Assembly: GCF_014174405.1 (NCBI RefSeq)
Contig: NZ_JACEGA010000001.1
Location: 3,873,501-3,937,500, forward strand
DNA: 64,000 nt
Source of the DNA: Variimorphobacter saccharofermentans
GTDB lineage: Bacteria > Bacillota > Clostridia > Lachnospirales > Lachnospiraceae
Direction of reading: 5' to 3'
Below, one piece after another: positions 17,772 through 24,919 of this stretch (positions are counted from its first letter, which is position 1; the number at the start of each line of letters is the position of its first letter). The position numbers were made by a program, and so were the translations under genes. The notes under the pieces are model-generated. The model was not told the DNA's origin, did not search any database, and saw nothing but the letters and a program-made list of their open reading frames with translations.

Positions 17772-18364
17772 ATGTGCCTAGAAGGCTCTGTCGGATTCTC
17801 GGAAGTCGGTATTGCCCATACATGCTTTTGTATTAGGCTTTTTATGTAATAAATGGATTTCTCGTTTGCTTGGGGAATAAAATATAGCCATTGTTCGTCA
17901 CAGGAAATTCTTCCTGTTCTTTGAAGGAATCGGAGTAATTTCTGATGATCCCATTCCGATCTGCCTCCCACAATAATCTTCGTACTGCAACGCAACAGCT
18001 CTTCTTTGTTGTCAAGAAAATTTGTGCCAAAGTCGATTATGATGCAATCATAGCTTTGTCCGAATACCTCCATTAATTTACTCCTCGTTACCTCCTTATA
18101 GCAGGTAATATTGTGAAAGGAAAAGCTATCTTTATCCTCTTCGCTCCATTCATAACAGCTTTGAATGATACTCATATCATGGTGTTCATTGTATTCCAGG
18201 AATGCCGTCTTTCTTCCTCGTTCCTCTCCCATGAAAAATGCAAGCATCATAGCGGTATATGTTGCACCCACACCATGATGGGTACCGATGATACCTATTA
18301 CCTCACGTGTTTGGCGCATTGATTTCCCTATTATTTTATGAAGTAGCATCGGTTTATGTCTCAT
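17738..18364 (-). CDS. MinD/ParA-like P-loop ATPase
   Basis: 208 aa. The deviant Walker A is GIIGTHHGVGATYTAMML (residues about 24-41), where the usual signature Lys is replaced by His and Gly-Val-Gly-Ala-Thr follows. YDCIIIDFGTNF matches the MinD switch II/Walker B region. KTAFLEYNEH is in the position of the KVLLIDxD strand. Such proteins, including CpaE-type ones, may bind but not hydrolyse ATP. It follows the kinase gene by 4 bp, so the two are one operon, and it resembles the kinase's own C-terminal domain. Substrate and site of action are unknown. Confidence 0.7.
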   Translation of the reverse strand: MRHKPMLLHKIIGKSMRQTREVIGIIGTHHGVGATYTAMMLAFFMGEERGRKTAFLEYNEHHDMSIIQSCYEWSEEDKDSFSFHNITCYKEVTRSKLMEVFGQSYDCIIIDFGTNFLDNKEELLRCSTKIIVGGRSEWDHQKLLRFLQRTGRISCDEQWLYFIPQANEKSIYYIKSLIQKHVWAIPTSENPTEPSRHICRLFHHLFPD

Positions 18365-18368
18365 AGAC

Positions 18369-19769
18369 TTACTTTTCCTTTCTTCTGAGTAGCCTCACCC
18401 TCTCCCATAGTTTTCTTTTTGGCCTAATGTATAGTATTTCTCGGAAAAGATCAATTCCATTATCAGAGGTTATCGGGGCAAAGGGATCAGGTTCGTATGG
18501 AAGGCGATAACACGGACGGGCCTCCATGCTTTTAATAATCTGATGAAATTGCTTTCCATTCATAAAGTTGAATAAGTATATGATATCTTTATATTCTGTT
18601 AACATACTCAATACTTCTTCGGAATAGCACAGCTCCCAGTCCTTCGCTCCTAATACTAACAGCTTCATATCCGCCATAAGAAATTCCTGCAGATTATCAC
18701 AGCTAAGTATCCCGTAATCGTATACGATTGTCTGTCCTTTGTTAATCGATGGTACCTCTTTGCATCCAGGAACAGCCATATAGATTCCGTTTACCTTTAT
18801 CACTCCTTCCTGTTGTATTACATTCCTGTAGCAATTCTTAATCTGGTTAACCACACCGCTATTGTTCTTTTCCTGATACACACATATACTGCCATAATGC
18901 ATCAAATAATTGCATACCTGGAAAGCAAAATGAGTCACCCCAATTCTTGGTTGTGTTCCGGCTACTGCAATTACTTGAGATTGATTTGACTTCATGTTAT
19001 CCTTTTGATTGATTAACAATGCTGATAATTGCTTCTTAAGCTTGTCTACTGAGGCATATCTTTGGGATGGATTGAACTTGATACAATGGTTAATAATACT
19101 TTTAAGTTGTTTGGTGTAGCCATTGACAGAATCGATATTTTTCATACTATCTGAACTACAGCTTGGTTCCCCTGTGGCCATAAAAAACAGTAACATACCA
19201 ATACCAAAGACATCACATCGCTCATCGATCCGATTCCGGCCATATAATTCTGGTGCTGCATATCCTTTCGTGGCATGAAAATGAGAATGCTCTGTTAGTT
19301 CATCCTGAAAAACAGCACTTCCGAAATCAATCAGCATTAGATTGTCACCTGACAGAATAAGATTATCCGGCTTTAGGTCAATGTAATATAGGGGTCGTTC
19401 CATGGAATGTAAGTAATTCAATAAATCACATAGCTGAATCCCCAGCCTGAGGATCACCCTTTCGGATAGCGGTCCCTGTTGATTACGATAAGCCTTAAGA
19501 GTCTCCCCTTCAATATACTGCTCAATAATATAGGTACCTGACTCATCCTCTTCGATATCATAGACTGTCGGTATACATGGGTGCTGAATATTCTTTAATA
19601 CAAATGCTTCTTTCCGTAATAAATCATAAAAGGGATTGTTGTTAGAAATAAACTTGATCACACGATAAGAATTTAACTTGATATGTTCTGCAAGATATAC
19701 CTTGGCATAACCTCCGCAGCCAAGCAATCGTAGAATAATATATTTATTAAACCAAACCTCCTGTTGCAT
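18369..19769 (-). CDS. Serine/threonine protein kinase fused to a MinD-like domain
   Basis: 466 aa. Residues 1-252 are a Hanks-type kinase: Gly-loop LLGCGGYAKVYLAEH, Lys39 in RVIKFI, catalytic loop YYIDLKPDNLIL (Asp131; the usual HRD is YID, so a non-RD kinase), LIDFGSA (Asp148) and GYAAPE. Residues about 265-440 start with VIAVAGTQPRIGVTHFAFQ, a degenerate P-loop like MinD/CpaE, and continue with TIVYDYGIL. No transmembrane segment or PASTA repeats are present, so it is cytosolic, unlike PrkC. The ATPase domain may be a receiver for, or partner of, the separate ATPase 4 bp downstream. The start has AAGGAG. Confidence 0.85.
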   Translation of the reverse strand: MQQEVWFNKYIILRLLGCGGYAKVYLAEHIKLNSYRVIKFISNNNPFYDLLRKEAFVLKNIQHPCIPTVYDIEEDESGTYIIEQYIEGETLKAYRNQQGPLSERVILRLGIQLCDLLNYLHSMERPLYYIDLKPDNLILSGDNLMLIDFGSAVFQDELTEHSHFHATKGYAAPELYGRNRIDERCDVFGIGMLLFFMATGEPSCSSDSMKNIDSVNGYTKQLKSIINHCIKFNPSQRYASVDKLKKQLSALLINQKDNMKSNQSQVIAVAGTQPRIGVTHFAFQVCNYLMHYGSICVYQEKNNSGVVNQIKNCYRNVIQQEGVIKVNGIYMAVPGCKEVPSINKGQTIVYDYGILSCDNLQEFLMADMKLLVLGAKDWELCYSEEVLSMLTEYKDIIYLFNFMNGKQFHQIIKSMEARPCYRLPYEPDPFAPITSDNGIDLFREILYIRPKRKLWERVRLLRRKEK

Positions 19770-19823
19770 TCTCTCCTTTCCATCAGCATATTATAAATTA
19801 TAGAAGTCAAATCACCTAACCAT

Positions 19824-19852
19824 ATTATAGTAAAATAATGGTATAATATCAA
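19824..19852 (-). promoter_or_regulatory. Promoter of the kinase-ATPase operon
   Basis: Read on the minus strand, TTGATA (19852-19847) and TATAAT (19829-19824) are 17 bp apart, 55 bp before the kinase ATG. Confidence 0.6.
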
Positions 19853-19976
19853 CCAGTTTTTGGTTGTTAAAATTTACAATCTTTTTGCATTATTTTGTTG
19901 AATATACCAGTGACACATTGTGCCGCTTTTTGTTGATAAAACAGGCTTATTAATATAAATTTCATATCTATGTGTA

Positions 19977-20005
19977 TTGACTTTACCTGTTTTTTAAATT
20001 ATACT
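19977..20005 (+). promoter_or_regulatory. Promoter of mecA
   Basis: TTGACT (19977-19982) and TATACT (20000-20005) with a 17-bp spacer lie 76 bp before the mecA ATG. With the divergent kinase promoter they account for the 310-bp intergenic stretch. Confidence 0.6.
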
Positions 20006-20080
20006 TTTTTTACACCATTGGATGGATTTTCGTAGATTCGAAAAATCAGTTCCTTTTTATTACAGAAAGGGGTGTACTTT

Positions 20081-20854
20081 ATGAAGATCGAAAAAATTAG
20101 TGATAATCAGATAAGATGTACCTTGAATAAAAGTGACTTGATAGACAGAGAATTGAAAATAAGCGAACTAGCTTATGGTACAGAGAAAGCGAAAGCTTTA
20201 TTCCGGGATATGATACAACAAGCTTTTTATGAGTTTGGTTTTGAAGTAGATGACATTCCACTAATGATCGAGGCCATTCCGGTATCTACAGAGTGCCTCA
20301 TCTTAGTAATTACTAAGGTTGAAGATCCTGATGAATTAGATACTCGTTTTTCAAAGTTTTCATCATTTAGTATGCATGATAATACCGATAGAAACGAATC
20401 CGATGAGGATTCATATGCGGATGAGATTATAAATAGTTTTGATCAAAACGATGAGGATATCGCTGAAGAAGCAGAAGAAAGCTCAAAGGAGGATTCCCTG
20501 ATAAGTTCGGATATTCAGAATAATGAGCCGGCTGGTAAAACCGGAGTTCATGTATCACCGAAGCTATTTAAGATATACTCATTCCGTTCTCTAAAAGAAG
20601 TGATTGATTTGGCTGGTGTCTTGCTGGGAACCTATTATGGGGTGAATACCCTTTATAAAAATCCGGTAAATTCCACTTACTATCTGGTAATTAACATCTC
20701 CAATCATACTCCCGAAGAATTCAATAAGGTATGTAATATTATTAGTGAGTATGGCAAGGTGGAACGCTCCACTTACGCAAGTTCAAGCTTCTTTGACGAA
20801 CACTTTGAAGTAATTGTGAAAGACCATGCTTTACAAATATTATCTGTAATGTAA
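20081..20854 (+). CDS. mecA: Adaptor protein MecA
   Basis: 257 aa from ATG 20081 (GAAAGGGG upstream; an in-frame GTG at 20072 is too close to that site). The N-terminal domain (MKIEKISDNQIRCTLNKSDL and KALFRDMIQQAFYEFGFE) and the C-terminal domain (FRSLKEVIDLAGVL, NPVNSTYYLVI, EYGKVERSTYASSSFFDEH) are typical of MecA; an acidic linker (about 105-150) joins them. MecA delivers unfolded or regulatory proteins to the ClpC-ClpP protease in the cytosol. It is monocistronic with its own promoter and a strong terminator. Confidence 0.94.
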   Translation: MKIEKISDNQIRCTLNKSDLIDRELKISELAYGTEKAKALFRDMIQQAFYEFGFEVDDIPLMIEAIPVSTECLILVITKVEDPDELDTRFSKFSSFSMHDNTDRNESDEDSYADEIINSFDQNDEDIAEEAEESSKEDSLISSDIQNNEPAGKTGVHVSPKLFKIYSFRSLKEVIDLAGVLLGTYYGVNTLYKNPVNSTYYLVINISNHTPEEFNKVCNIISEYGKVERSTYASSSFFDEHFEVIVKDHALQILSVM

Positions 20855-20880
20855 TAACTAATAAAATATGCGATCCTATA

Positions 20881-20935
20881 AAAGAGGCTACAATCAACCG
20901 AAGTTATTCACGGTTGGTTGTAGCCTCTTTTTTGT
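20881..20935 (+). terminator. Rho-independent terminator of mecA
   Basis: AAAGAGGCTACAATCAACCG pairs with CGGTTGGTTGTAGCCTCTTT around a 10-base loop and is followed by a T-run. Confidence 0.92.
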
Positions 20936-20998
20936 ATTTTGCCAGCAAAGCTGGCCGCGTTCGGCGCAACAGTTTCGCAAGTGAAACTTATTATTTTT

Positions 20999-21199
20999 TT
21001 ATTCTCCGATTTGTGCCTTAATTCTGTCCATTAATTCTTCCGGATCTAAGCCATGAACCATAGCTGCTTCCTCCAAGGTCTCTGCCTGTGCTGAAGGGCA
21101 TCCTAAACAATGCATACCGATATCAAGTAATACCGGAATAATGTTCTGATCTACAGAAATAGCCTGTGCTATTGTCATATCCTTTGTTATATTTGCCAT
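20999..21199 (-). CDS. DUF1858 domain protein
   Basis: 66 aa. The sequence TKDMTIAQAISVDQNIIPVLLDIGMHCLGCPSA matches DUF1858, a small helical domain often paired with hybrid-cluster or redox proteins. The CLGC pair (CxxC) is the family hallmark and could bind metal or act in thiol redox. DPEELMDRIKAQ is the usual C-terminal helix. AAAGGAGG precedes ATG 21199. Small GTTTCACTTGCGAAAC and GGCCAGC-GCTGGC hairpins downstream (about 20940-20995) may end its transcript. The function is not known. Confidence 0.85.
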   Translation of the reverse strand: MANITKDMTIAQAISVDQNIIPVLLDIGMHCLGCPSAQAETLEEAAMVHGLDPEELMDRIKAQIGE

Positions 21200-21499
21200 A
21201 TGATATTCCTCCTTTATAGGTTAATTCATGATAATAGAAAATTCGCCAAGCTTACTTTCTATCGTTTAAATCATCCGGATCCAAACCTACCAATCCAAAT
21301 CATTTAATTATCAACCGCTAAACACTCTGCTTTAGCATAGGCATATTATATGCCATCAAAATATCATCGTCAAGCAGATATATCAACCTTTATATAAATT
21401 TCACACTTTCCTAAATATATTCAAACGTGAAATCGGAACCAGAAATACCCCCATTTTATGAGTAAGCCATATCACAGTTCAACCTCTGCAGATAAACGA

Positions 21500-21660
21500 C
21501 TGGATTGGAACGATTCCCACTAGGGCTTACCGACGCATATATCCAGAGTCGGAGTATTTGCACGCATCGGTACTTAGGCTCTGTTCTCTAGAGCCTTATG
21601 TACCGTTACGCAGTGCAACTAAGTGGAAACGTCTCCGCGACGGATATATTTCCAGTCTCT
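21500..21660. other. Long imperfect palindrome upstream of the ferredoxin gene
   Basis: The core CGGTAC-TT-AGGCTCT / AGAGCCT-TAT-GTACCG (21568-21606) is extended outward by TTGCACGCAT / ACGCAGTGCAA and by ATATATCC...GTCGGAG / CTCCGCGAC-GGATATAT. There is no open frame and the GC content is higher than in the flanks. It may be a repeat element or a structured RNA; the rest of the 21200-21772 gap shows only the ferredoxin promoter. Confidence 0.5.
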
Positions 21661-21710
21661 GGTGCTCTCCTGTCCAATGGTTCTCACTGGTTCACACACT
21701 AAAAATGTAC

Positions 21711-21739
21711 TTGCATTATTAGGTGCGATATATTAAAAT
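21711..21739 (+). promoter_or_regulatory. Promoter of the ferredoxin gene
   Basis: TTGCAT (21711-21716) and TAAAAT (21734-21739), spacer 17 bp, lie 34 bp before the ferredoxin ATG. Confidence 0.55.
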
Positions 21740-21772
21740 ATAATCGATTGTTTGAAAAGGAGGTAATTTACG

Positions 21773-21940
21773 ATGGCTTATACAATTAGCGATGAATGCA
21801 TTAGCTGTGGCGCTTGCTCCGGAGAGTGCCCTACCGACTCTATTTCTGAAGGTGCTAATCATTATGAAATTAATCCGGATACATGCATAGATTGCGGCGC
21901 ATGTGCAGATACATGCCCTACTGGCGCAATTACAGCATAA
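21773..21940 (+). CDS. Clostridial-type 2[4Fe-4S] ferredoxin
   Basis: A 55-aa gene behind AAAAGGAGG. The two cluster motifs are CISCGACSGECP and CIDCGACADTCP, each CxxCxxCxxxCP, as in classic low-potential clostridial ferredoxins. It carries electrons between pyruvate:ferredoxin oxidoreductase, hydrogenase and similar enzymes in the cytosol. It has its own promoter and a terminator shared with the convergent MerR gene. An antisense open frame over this gene is a shadow. Confidence 0.97.
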   Translation: MAYTISDECISCGACSGECPTDSISEGANHYEINPDTCIDCGACADTCPTGAITA

Positions 21941-21951
21941 TGAGTTTACAT

Positions 21952-21985
21952 AAAAAGGGGATTGCTTATGCATCCCCCTTTTTTT
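21952..21985. terminator. Terminator between ferredoxin and MerR genes
   Basis: AAAAAGGGGAT and ATCCCCCTTTTTTT form a stem around a short loop. Runs of A and T on both sides let it work in both directions, serving the convergent genes. Confidence 0.85.
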
Positions 21986-22004
21986 GTCCAATTATTTATC
22001 TTGC

Positions 22005-22670
22005 TTAAATATGTACCTTATTTTTTTTGAAGAATTTCGATTTTCTCTTTCCTTCATATGCCGCTGCAGCCATCATCCGACTTTTTTGATAATCTCTTAA
22101 GCTTGCATCAAATTTCCGAAATCTTTCTTCTTCCTTTTCTTCCTGAATTCTCATCAAGTAGTTCATTTCCTTAATCACATTTCCTGTCACATTCATGCTA
22201 ATCTCCTCGGTCAATGTCTCATTATTTTCTTTTAAAGCCGCTAATATGATCTGATTCATGATTGTTTTAAACTGTGCCATTTTAACATCAGCCTGATTCC
22301 CAATCTCAGCCTTTTCCTCGTCTGTGACGAGGCTTGTCCCATCTGCCTTCTCTTTCTCATCCTCTTCCTGTAACATGTCATCCACCTTCCCCTTCGGTAT
22401 CTTTTTTTGTTCATACTCTGTATCAGAAGTTAATGTATCAGTTTTACTCAAATTCGGCAGAAGCATCTTAATCGCTTTTAATTGAAAGCCCTTATCCTTT
22501 AAGTGCTTTACCTTTTTTAGAAGCTCAATGTCTTCTTCCTTATAATATCGTTGTTCCATTTCATTACGGTTAATCGGCAGGTCTAACTCCTTCTGCCAAT
22601 ATCTAAGAACATGGGCTTCAACATCAATTCGTTTCGAGGCCTCCGAAATCATATATCTTACTTCTTCCAC
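22005..22670 (-). CDS. MerR-like helix-turn-helix regulator
   Basis: About 221 aa. The N-terminal winged-helix is VRYMISEASKRIDVEAHVLRYWQKEL, followed by RYYKEEDIELLKKVKHLKDKGF, typical of MerR DNA-binding domains. The middle is acidic with low complexity and the end is a basic helical segment (RKFDASLRDYQKSRMMAAAA). I prefer a GTG start at 22670, because GAGGAGG lies 8 bases upstream; the longer frame from GTG 22706 has no such site. No ligand-binding Cys cluster is visible, so this is not a classic metal-responsive MerR. The target is unknown. Confidence 0.78.
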   Translation of the reverse strand: MEEVRYMISEASKRIDVEAHVLRYWQKELDLPINRNEMEQRYYKEEDIELLKKVKHLKDKGFQLKAIKMLLPNLSKTDTLTSDTEYEQKKIPKGKVDDMLQEEDEKEKADGTSLVTDEEKAEIGNQADVKMAQFKTIMNQIILAALKENNETLTEEISMNVTGNVIKEMNYLMRIQEEKEEERFRKFDASLRDYQKSRMMAAAAYEGKRKSKFFKKNKVHI

Positions 22671-22778
22671 TCGTATGCCCTCCTCAATATTGTAATTATT
22701 TTCCACTTTTTACATTATAACATAGCAAACCTCAATTGCAATATGGTTTCCACATATTCCCATATAACTTGTCGACAG

Positions 22779-22812
22779 AAAAAGGGGAAACCCCAAAGAA
22801 GTTTCCCCTTTT
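22779..22812 (-). terminator. Terminator of the gdpP-rplI-dnaB cluster
   Basis: AAAAGGGGAAAC pairs with GTTTCCCCTTTT around a short loop about 110 bp past the dnaB stop on the minus strand. Flanking A and T runs make it near symmetrical. Confidence 0.8.
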
Positions 22813-22920
22813 CTACATAAATCATATTCATCCATATTCCGTTACATTACTTTTGTCTAAAATAGATTTATCATAATCATAATAAACCTATTAATCTGAA
22901 TAATCTTTTTTAAGATAACG

Positions 22921-24249
22921 TTATCGCTCCAGATTCGCGAACTTTGTATATTGTGCCAACCAAGCCAGCTTCACTGTACCAGTGGGACCATTTCTCTGCT
23001 TACCGATTATAATTTCAGATACTCCTGGTTCCTCCGTATCATGGTTATAATAATCATCACGATAGATAAACATAACAACATCGGCGTCCTGCTCAATTGC
23101 ACCGGATTCTCTTAAATCGGACAGCATCGGTCTTTTGTCGGGACGCTGCTCCACCGCACGGCTTAACTGTGATAGTGCAATTACGGGCACATTTATTTCC
23201 CTTGCAAGAGATTTTAAAGAACGGGATATTTCAGATATCTCCTGCTGTCTTGACTCCGACTTTTTACTACCACTCATCAACTGTAGGTAGTCTATGATGA
23301 CTAATCCAAGGTTTCTCTCCAGCTTTAGCTTTCTGCACTTTGATCTCAGCTCACTAACTGAGATCGCAGAGGTATCATCGATTACAAGATTGGAATTACC
23401 AATGATACGCGCACTTTCCATGAGGTTTGCCCAATCCTCACCGGATAACGAACCGGTACGGATCGCCTGGGAATCCACTCTGGAATTCATGGATAAGATA
23501 CGCTTTACCAACTGATCCTGCGACATTTCCAAACTAAATATTACAGTAGTCACATTGGACTTTAACGCCACATATTCTGCTATGTTCAATACAAAAGCCG
23601 TCTTACCCATGGACGGTCTTGCCGCTATTAAAATCAAGTCAGACGGCTGCAGGCCTGCGGTTTTGTAATCCAAATCATAAAAGCCTGTTGCAATACCCGT
23701 AACACTTCCTTGATTCTTTGCTGCTGCTTCAATGCTATCGATGGATCTTAGAACAACCTCACGAATATCCGTAAATTCCTTTGTACCACGATGTTGAACG
23801 ATATCAAATACCTGCTTTTCTGTCTTCTCAAGAATAACATCCAGCTTTTCCTTATCAAGATAGCAGTCATTCGCAGTTTCTTCTGCTACCTTAATCAGTC
23901 GGCGTAGAACCGCTTTCTCTTTAACAATCTGCGCATAATAACGAACATTTGCCGATGTAGGGACCGCTGTTACCAGATCTCTGATAAATTCCAGGCTGCA
24001 TACCTGAGGTGGCACATCCTTTTCCTTTAATCGATCCTGAAGGGTGACCAAATCCACCGGCTTTCCCTCGTTATACAGTTCTATCATTGTCTCATACAGG
24101 ATACCGTATTGATTTTCATAAAAGTCAGAGCTACTAAGTATTTCCGACGCTGATATTATAGCATCCCGGTCCATAATCATGGAACCTATTACCGATTGCT
24201 CTGCTTCAGCACTATGCGGTAGTATTCTTTTTATAAATGCTTCATCCAT
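22921..24249 (-). CDS. dnaB: Replicative DNA helicase
   Basis: 442 aa, full length with no intein. The N-terminal domain (LPHSAEAEQSVIGSM, then NQYGILYETMIELYNEGKPVDLVTL) is followed by the RecA-like helicase: GIATGFYDLDYKTAGLQPSD, Walker A ARPSMGKTAF, VIFSLEMSQDQLVKR, Walker B LVIIDYLQLM and LRESGAIEQDADVV. This hexameric ring unwinds DNA at the replication fork. The gene follows rplI by 22 bp, the order seen across Firmicutes. Confidence 0.98.
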   Translation of the reverse strand: MDEAFIKRILPHSAEAEQSVIGSMIMDRDAIISASEILSSSDFYENQYGILYETMIELYNEGKPVDLVTLQDRLKEKDVPPQVCSLEFIRDLVTAVPTSANVRYYAQIVKEKAVLRRLIKVAEETANDCYLDKEKLDVILEKTEKQVFDIVQHRGTKEFTDIREVVLRSIDSIEAAAKNQGSVTGIATGFYDLDYKTAGLQPSDLILIAARPSMGKTAFVLNIAEYVALKSNVTTVIFSLEMSQDQLVKRILSMNSRVDSQAIRTGSLSGEDWANLMESARIIGNSNLVIDDTSAISVSELRSKCRKLKLERNLGLVIIDYLQLMSGSKKSESRQQEISEISRSLKSLAREINVPVIALSQLSRAVEQRPDKRPMLSDLRESGAIEQDADVVMFIYRDDYYNHDTEEPGVSEIIIGKQRNGPTGTVKLAWLAQYTKFANLER

Positions 24250-24271
24250 ACGTAACCCCCCTGGTTAAACA

Positions 24272-24718
24272 TCATACCGCTTCTACCTTAACCTTAAGCT
24301 CCGCGGTTACCTGAGGATGTACTTTTACCGGAACCGTATATGATCCGGCATTTTTGATTGGATCATTGAGCTGTATCTTTTTCTTATCTATATCAAATCC
24401 ATATTGTTCTTTCACTGCTGCTGCGATTTCCTTTGTTGAGACTGATCCAAAGGTTTTACCGCCCTCTCCAGCCTTAATACTTACTTTAACGGAAAGCTCC
24501 TCCAGCTTTTTACTGAAGACTTTAGCTTCTTCTAATAGCTCCTGCTGCTTTTTCGCTTCTGCTGCCTTCTGATTATTTAATTCGAATATATTCTGCTTTG
24601 TAGCTTCTATCCCCAGCTTTTTCGGTAATATAAAATTTCTTGCATAACCATCACTAACCTTAACAATTTCGCCCTTTTTACCAAGCGCTTTAACATCCTG
24701 AATTAAAATGATATCCAT
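24272..24718 (-). CDS. rplI: 50S ribosomal protein L9
   Basis: 148 aa. MDIILIQDVKALGKKGEIVKVSDGYARNFI is the invariant L9 N-terminal rRNA-binding domain, followed by a long connecting helix and the C-terminal domain (GKTFGSVSTKEIAAAVKEQ). AAAGGAG precedes ATG 24718. It lies between gdpP and dnaB. Confidence 0.98.
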   Translation of the reverse strand: MDIILIQDVKALGKKGEIVKVSDGYARNFILPKKLGIEATKQNIFELNNQKAAEAKKQQELLEEAKVFSKKLEELSVKVSIKAGEGGKTFGSVSTKEIAAAVKEQYGFDIDKKKIQLNDPIKNAGSYTVPVKVHPQVTAELKVKVEAV

Positions 24719-24750
24719 AACTTTATCTCCTTTTACTTTAATCTAGCTTC

Positions 24751-24891
24751 AGGCAATTACGAAACTCTGAAGATATCTTATATTATGTATACAGCAGATA
24801 CATATTCCTACACAAACCCGCTCCTTCCGCTATGGTTTGCTTCGGAATATGTATCCACTGTATACACAATGGCTACAATTATAAGTTTCGC
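24751..24891. repeat. Dispersed repeat, copy 2, complete palindromic form
   Basis: The right part (24751-24846) is the inverse of 11758-11852. Here a second arm is present, so GTATACAGTGGATACATATTCC pairs imperfectly with GGAATATGTATCTGCTGTATAC and the outer CGAAACT/AGTTTCG ends pair as well. The unpaired tip holds the ATAGCGGAAGGAGCGGG core. It lies between gdpP and rplI. Confidence 0.8.
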
Positions 24892-24919
24892 TTTACCTTT
24901 AATCTTGCTCCTATCTTAT

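Noticed and set aside
17574..18364. Frameshifted single longer ATPase gene
   Set aside because: The 208-aa frame already has a plausible end and the 65-aa frame shows no homology continuing the fold; left as a separate low-confidence ORF.
21719..21991. 90-codon minus-strand ORF
   Set aside because: Shadow of the ferredoxin gene, whose two CxxCxxCxxxCP motifs are on the plus strand.
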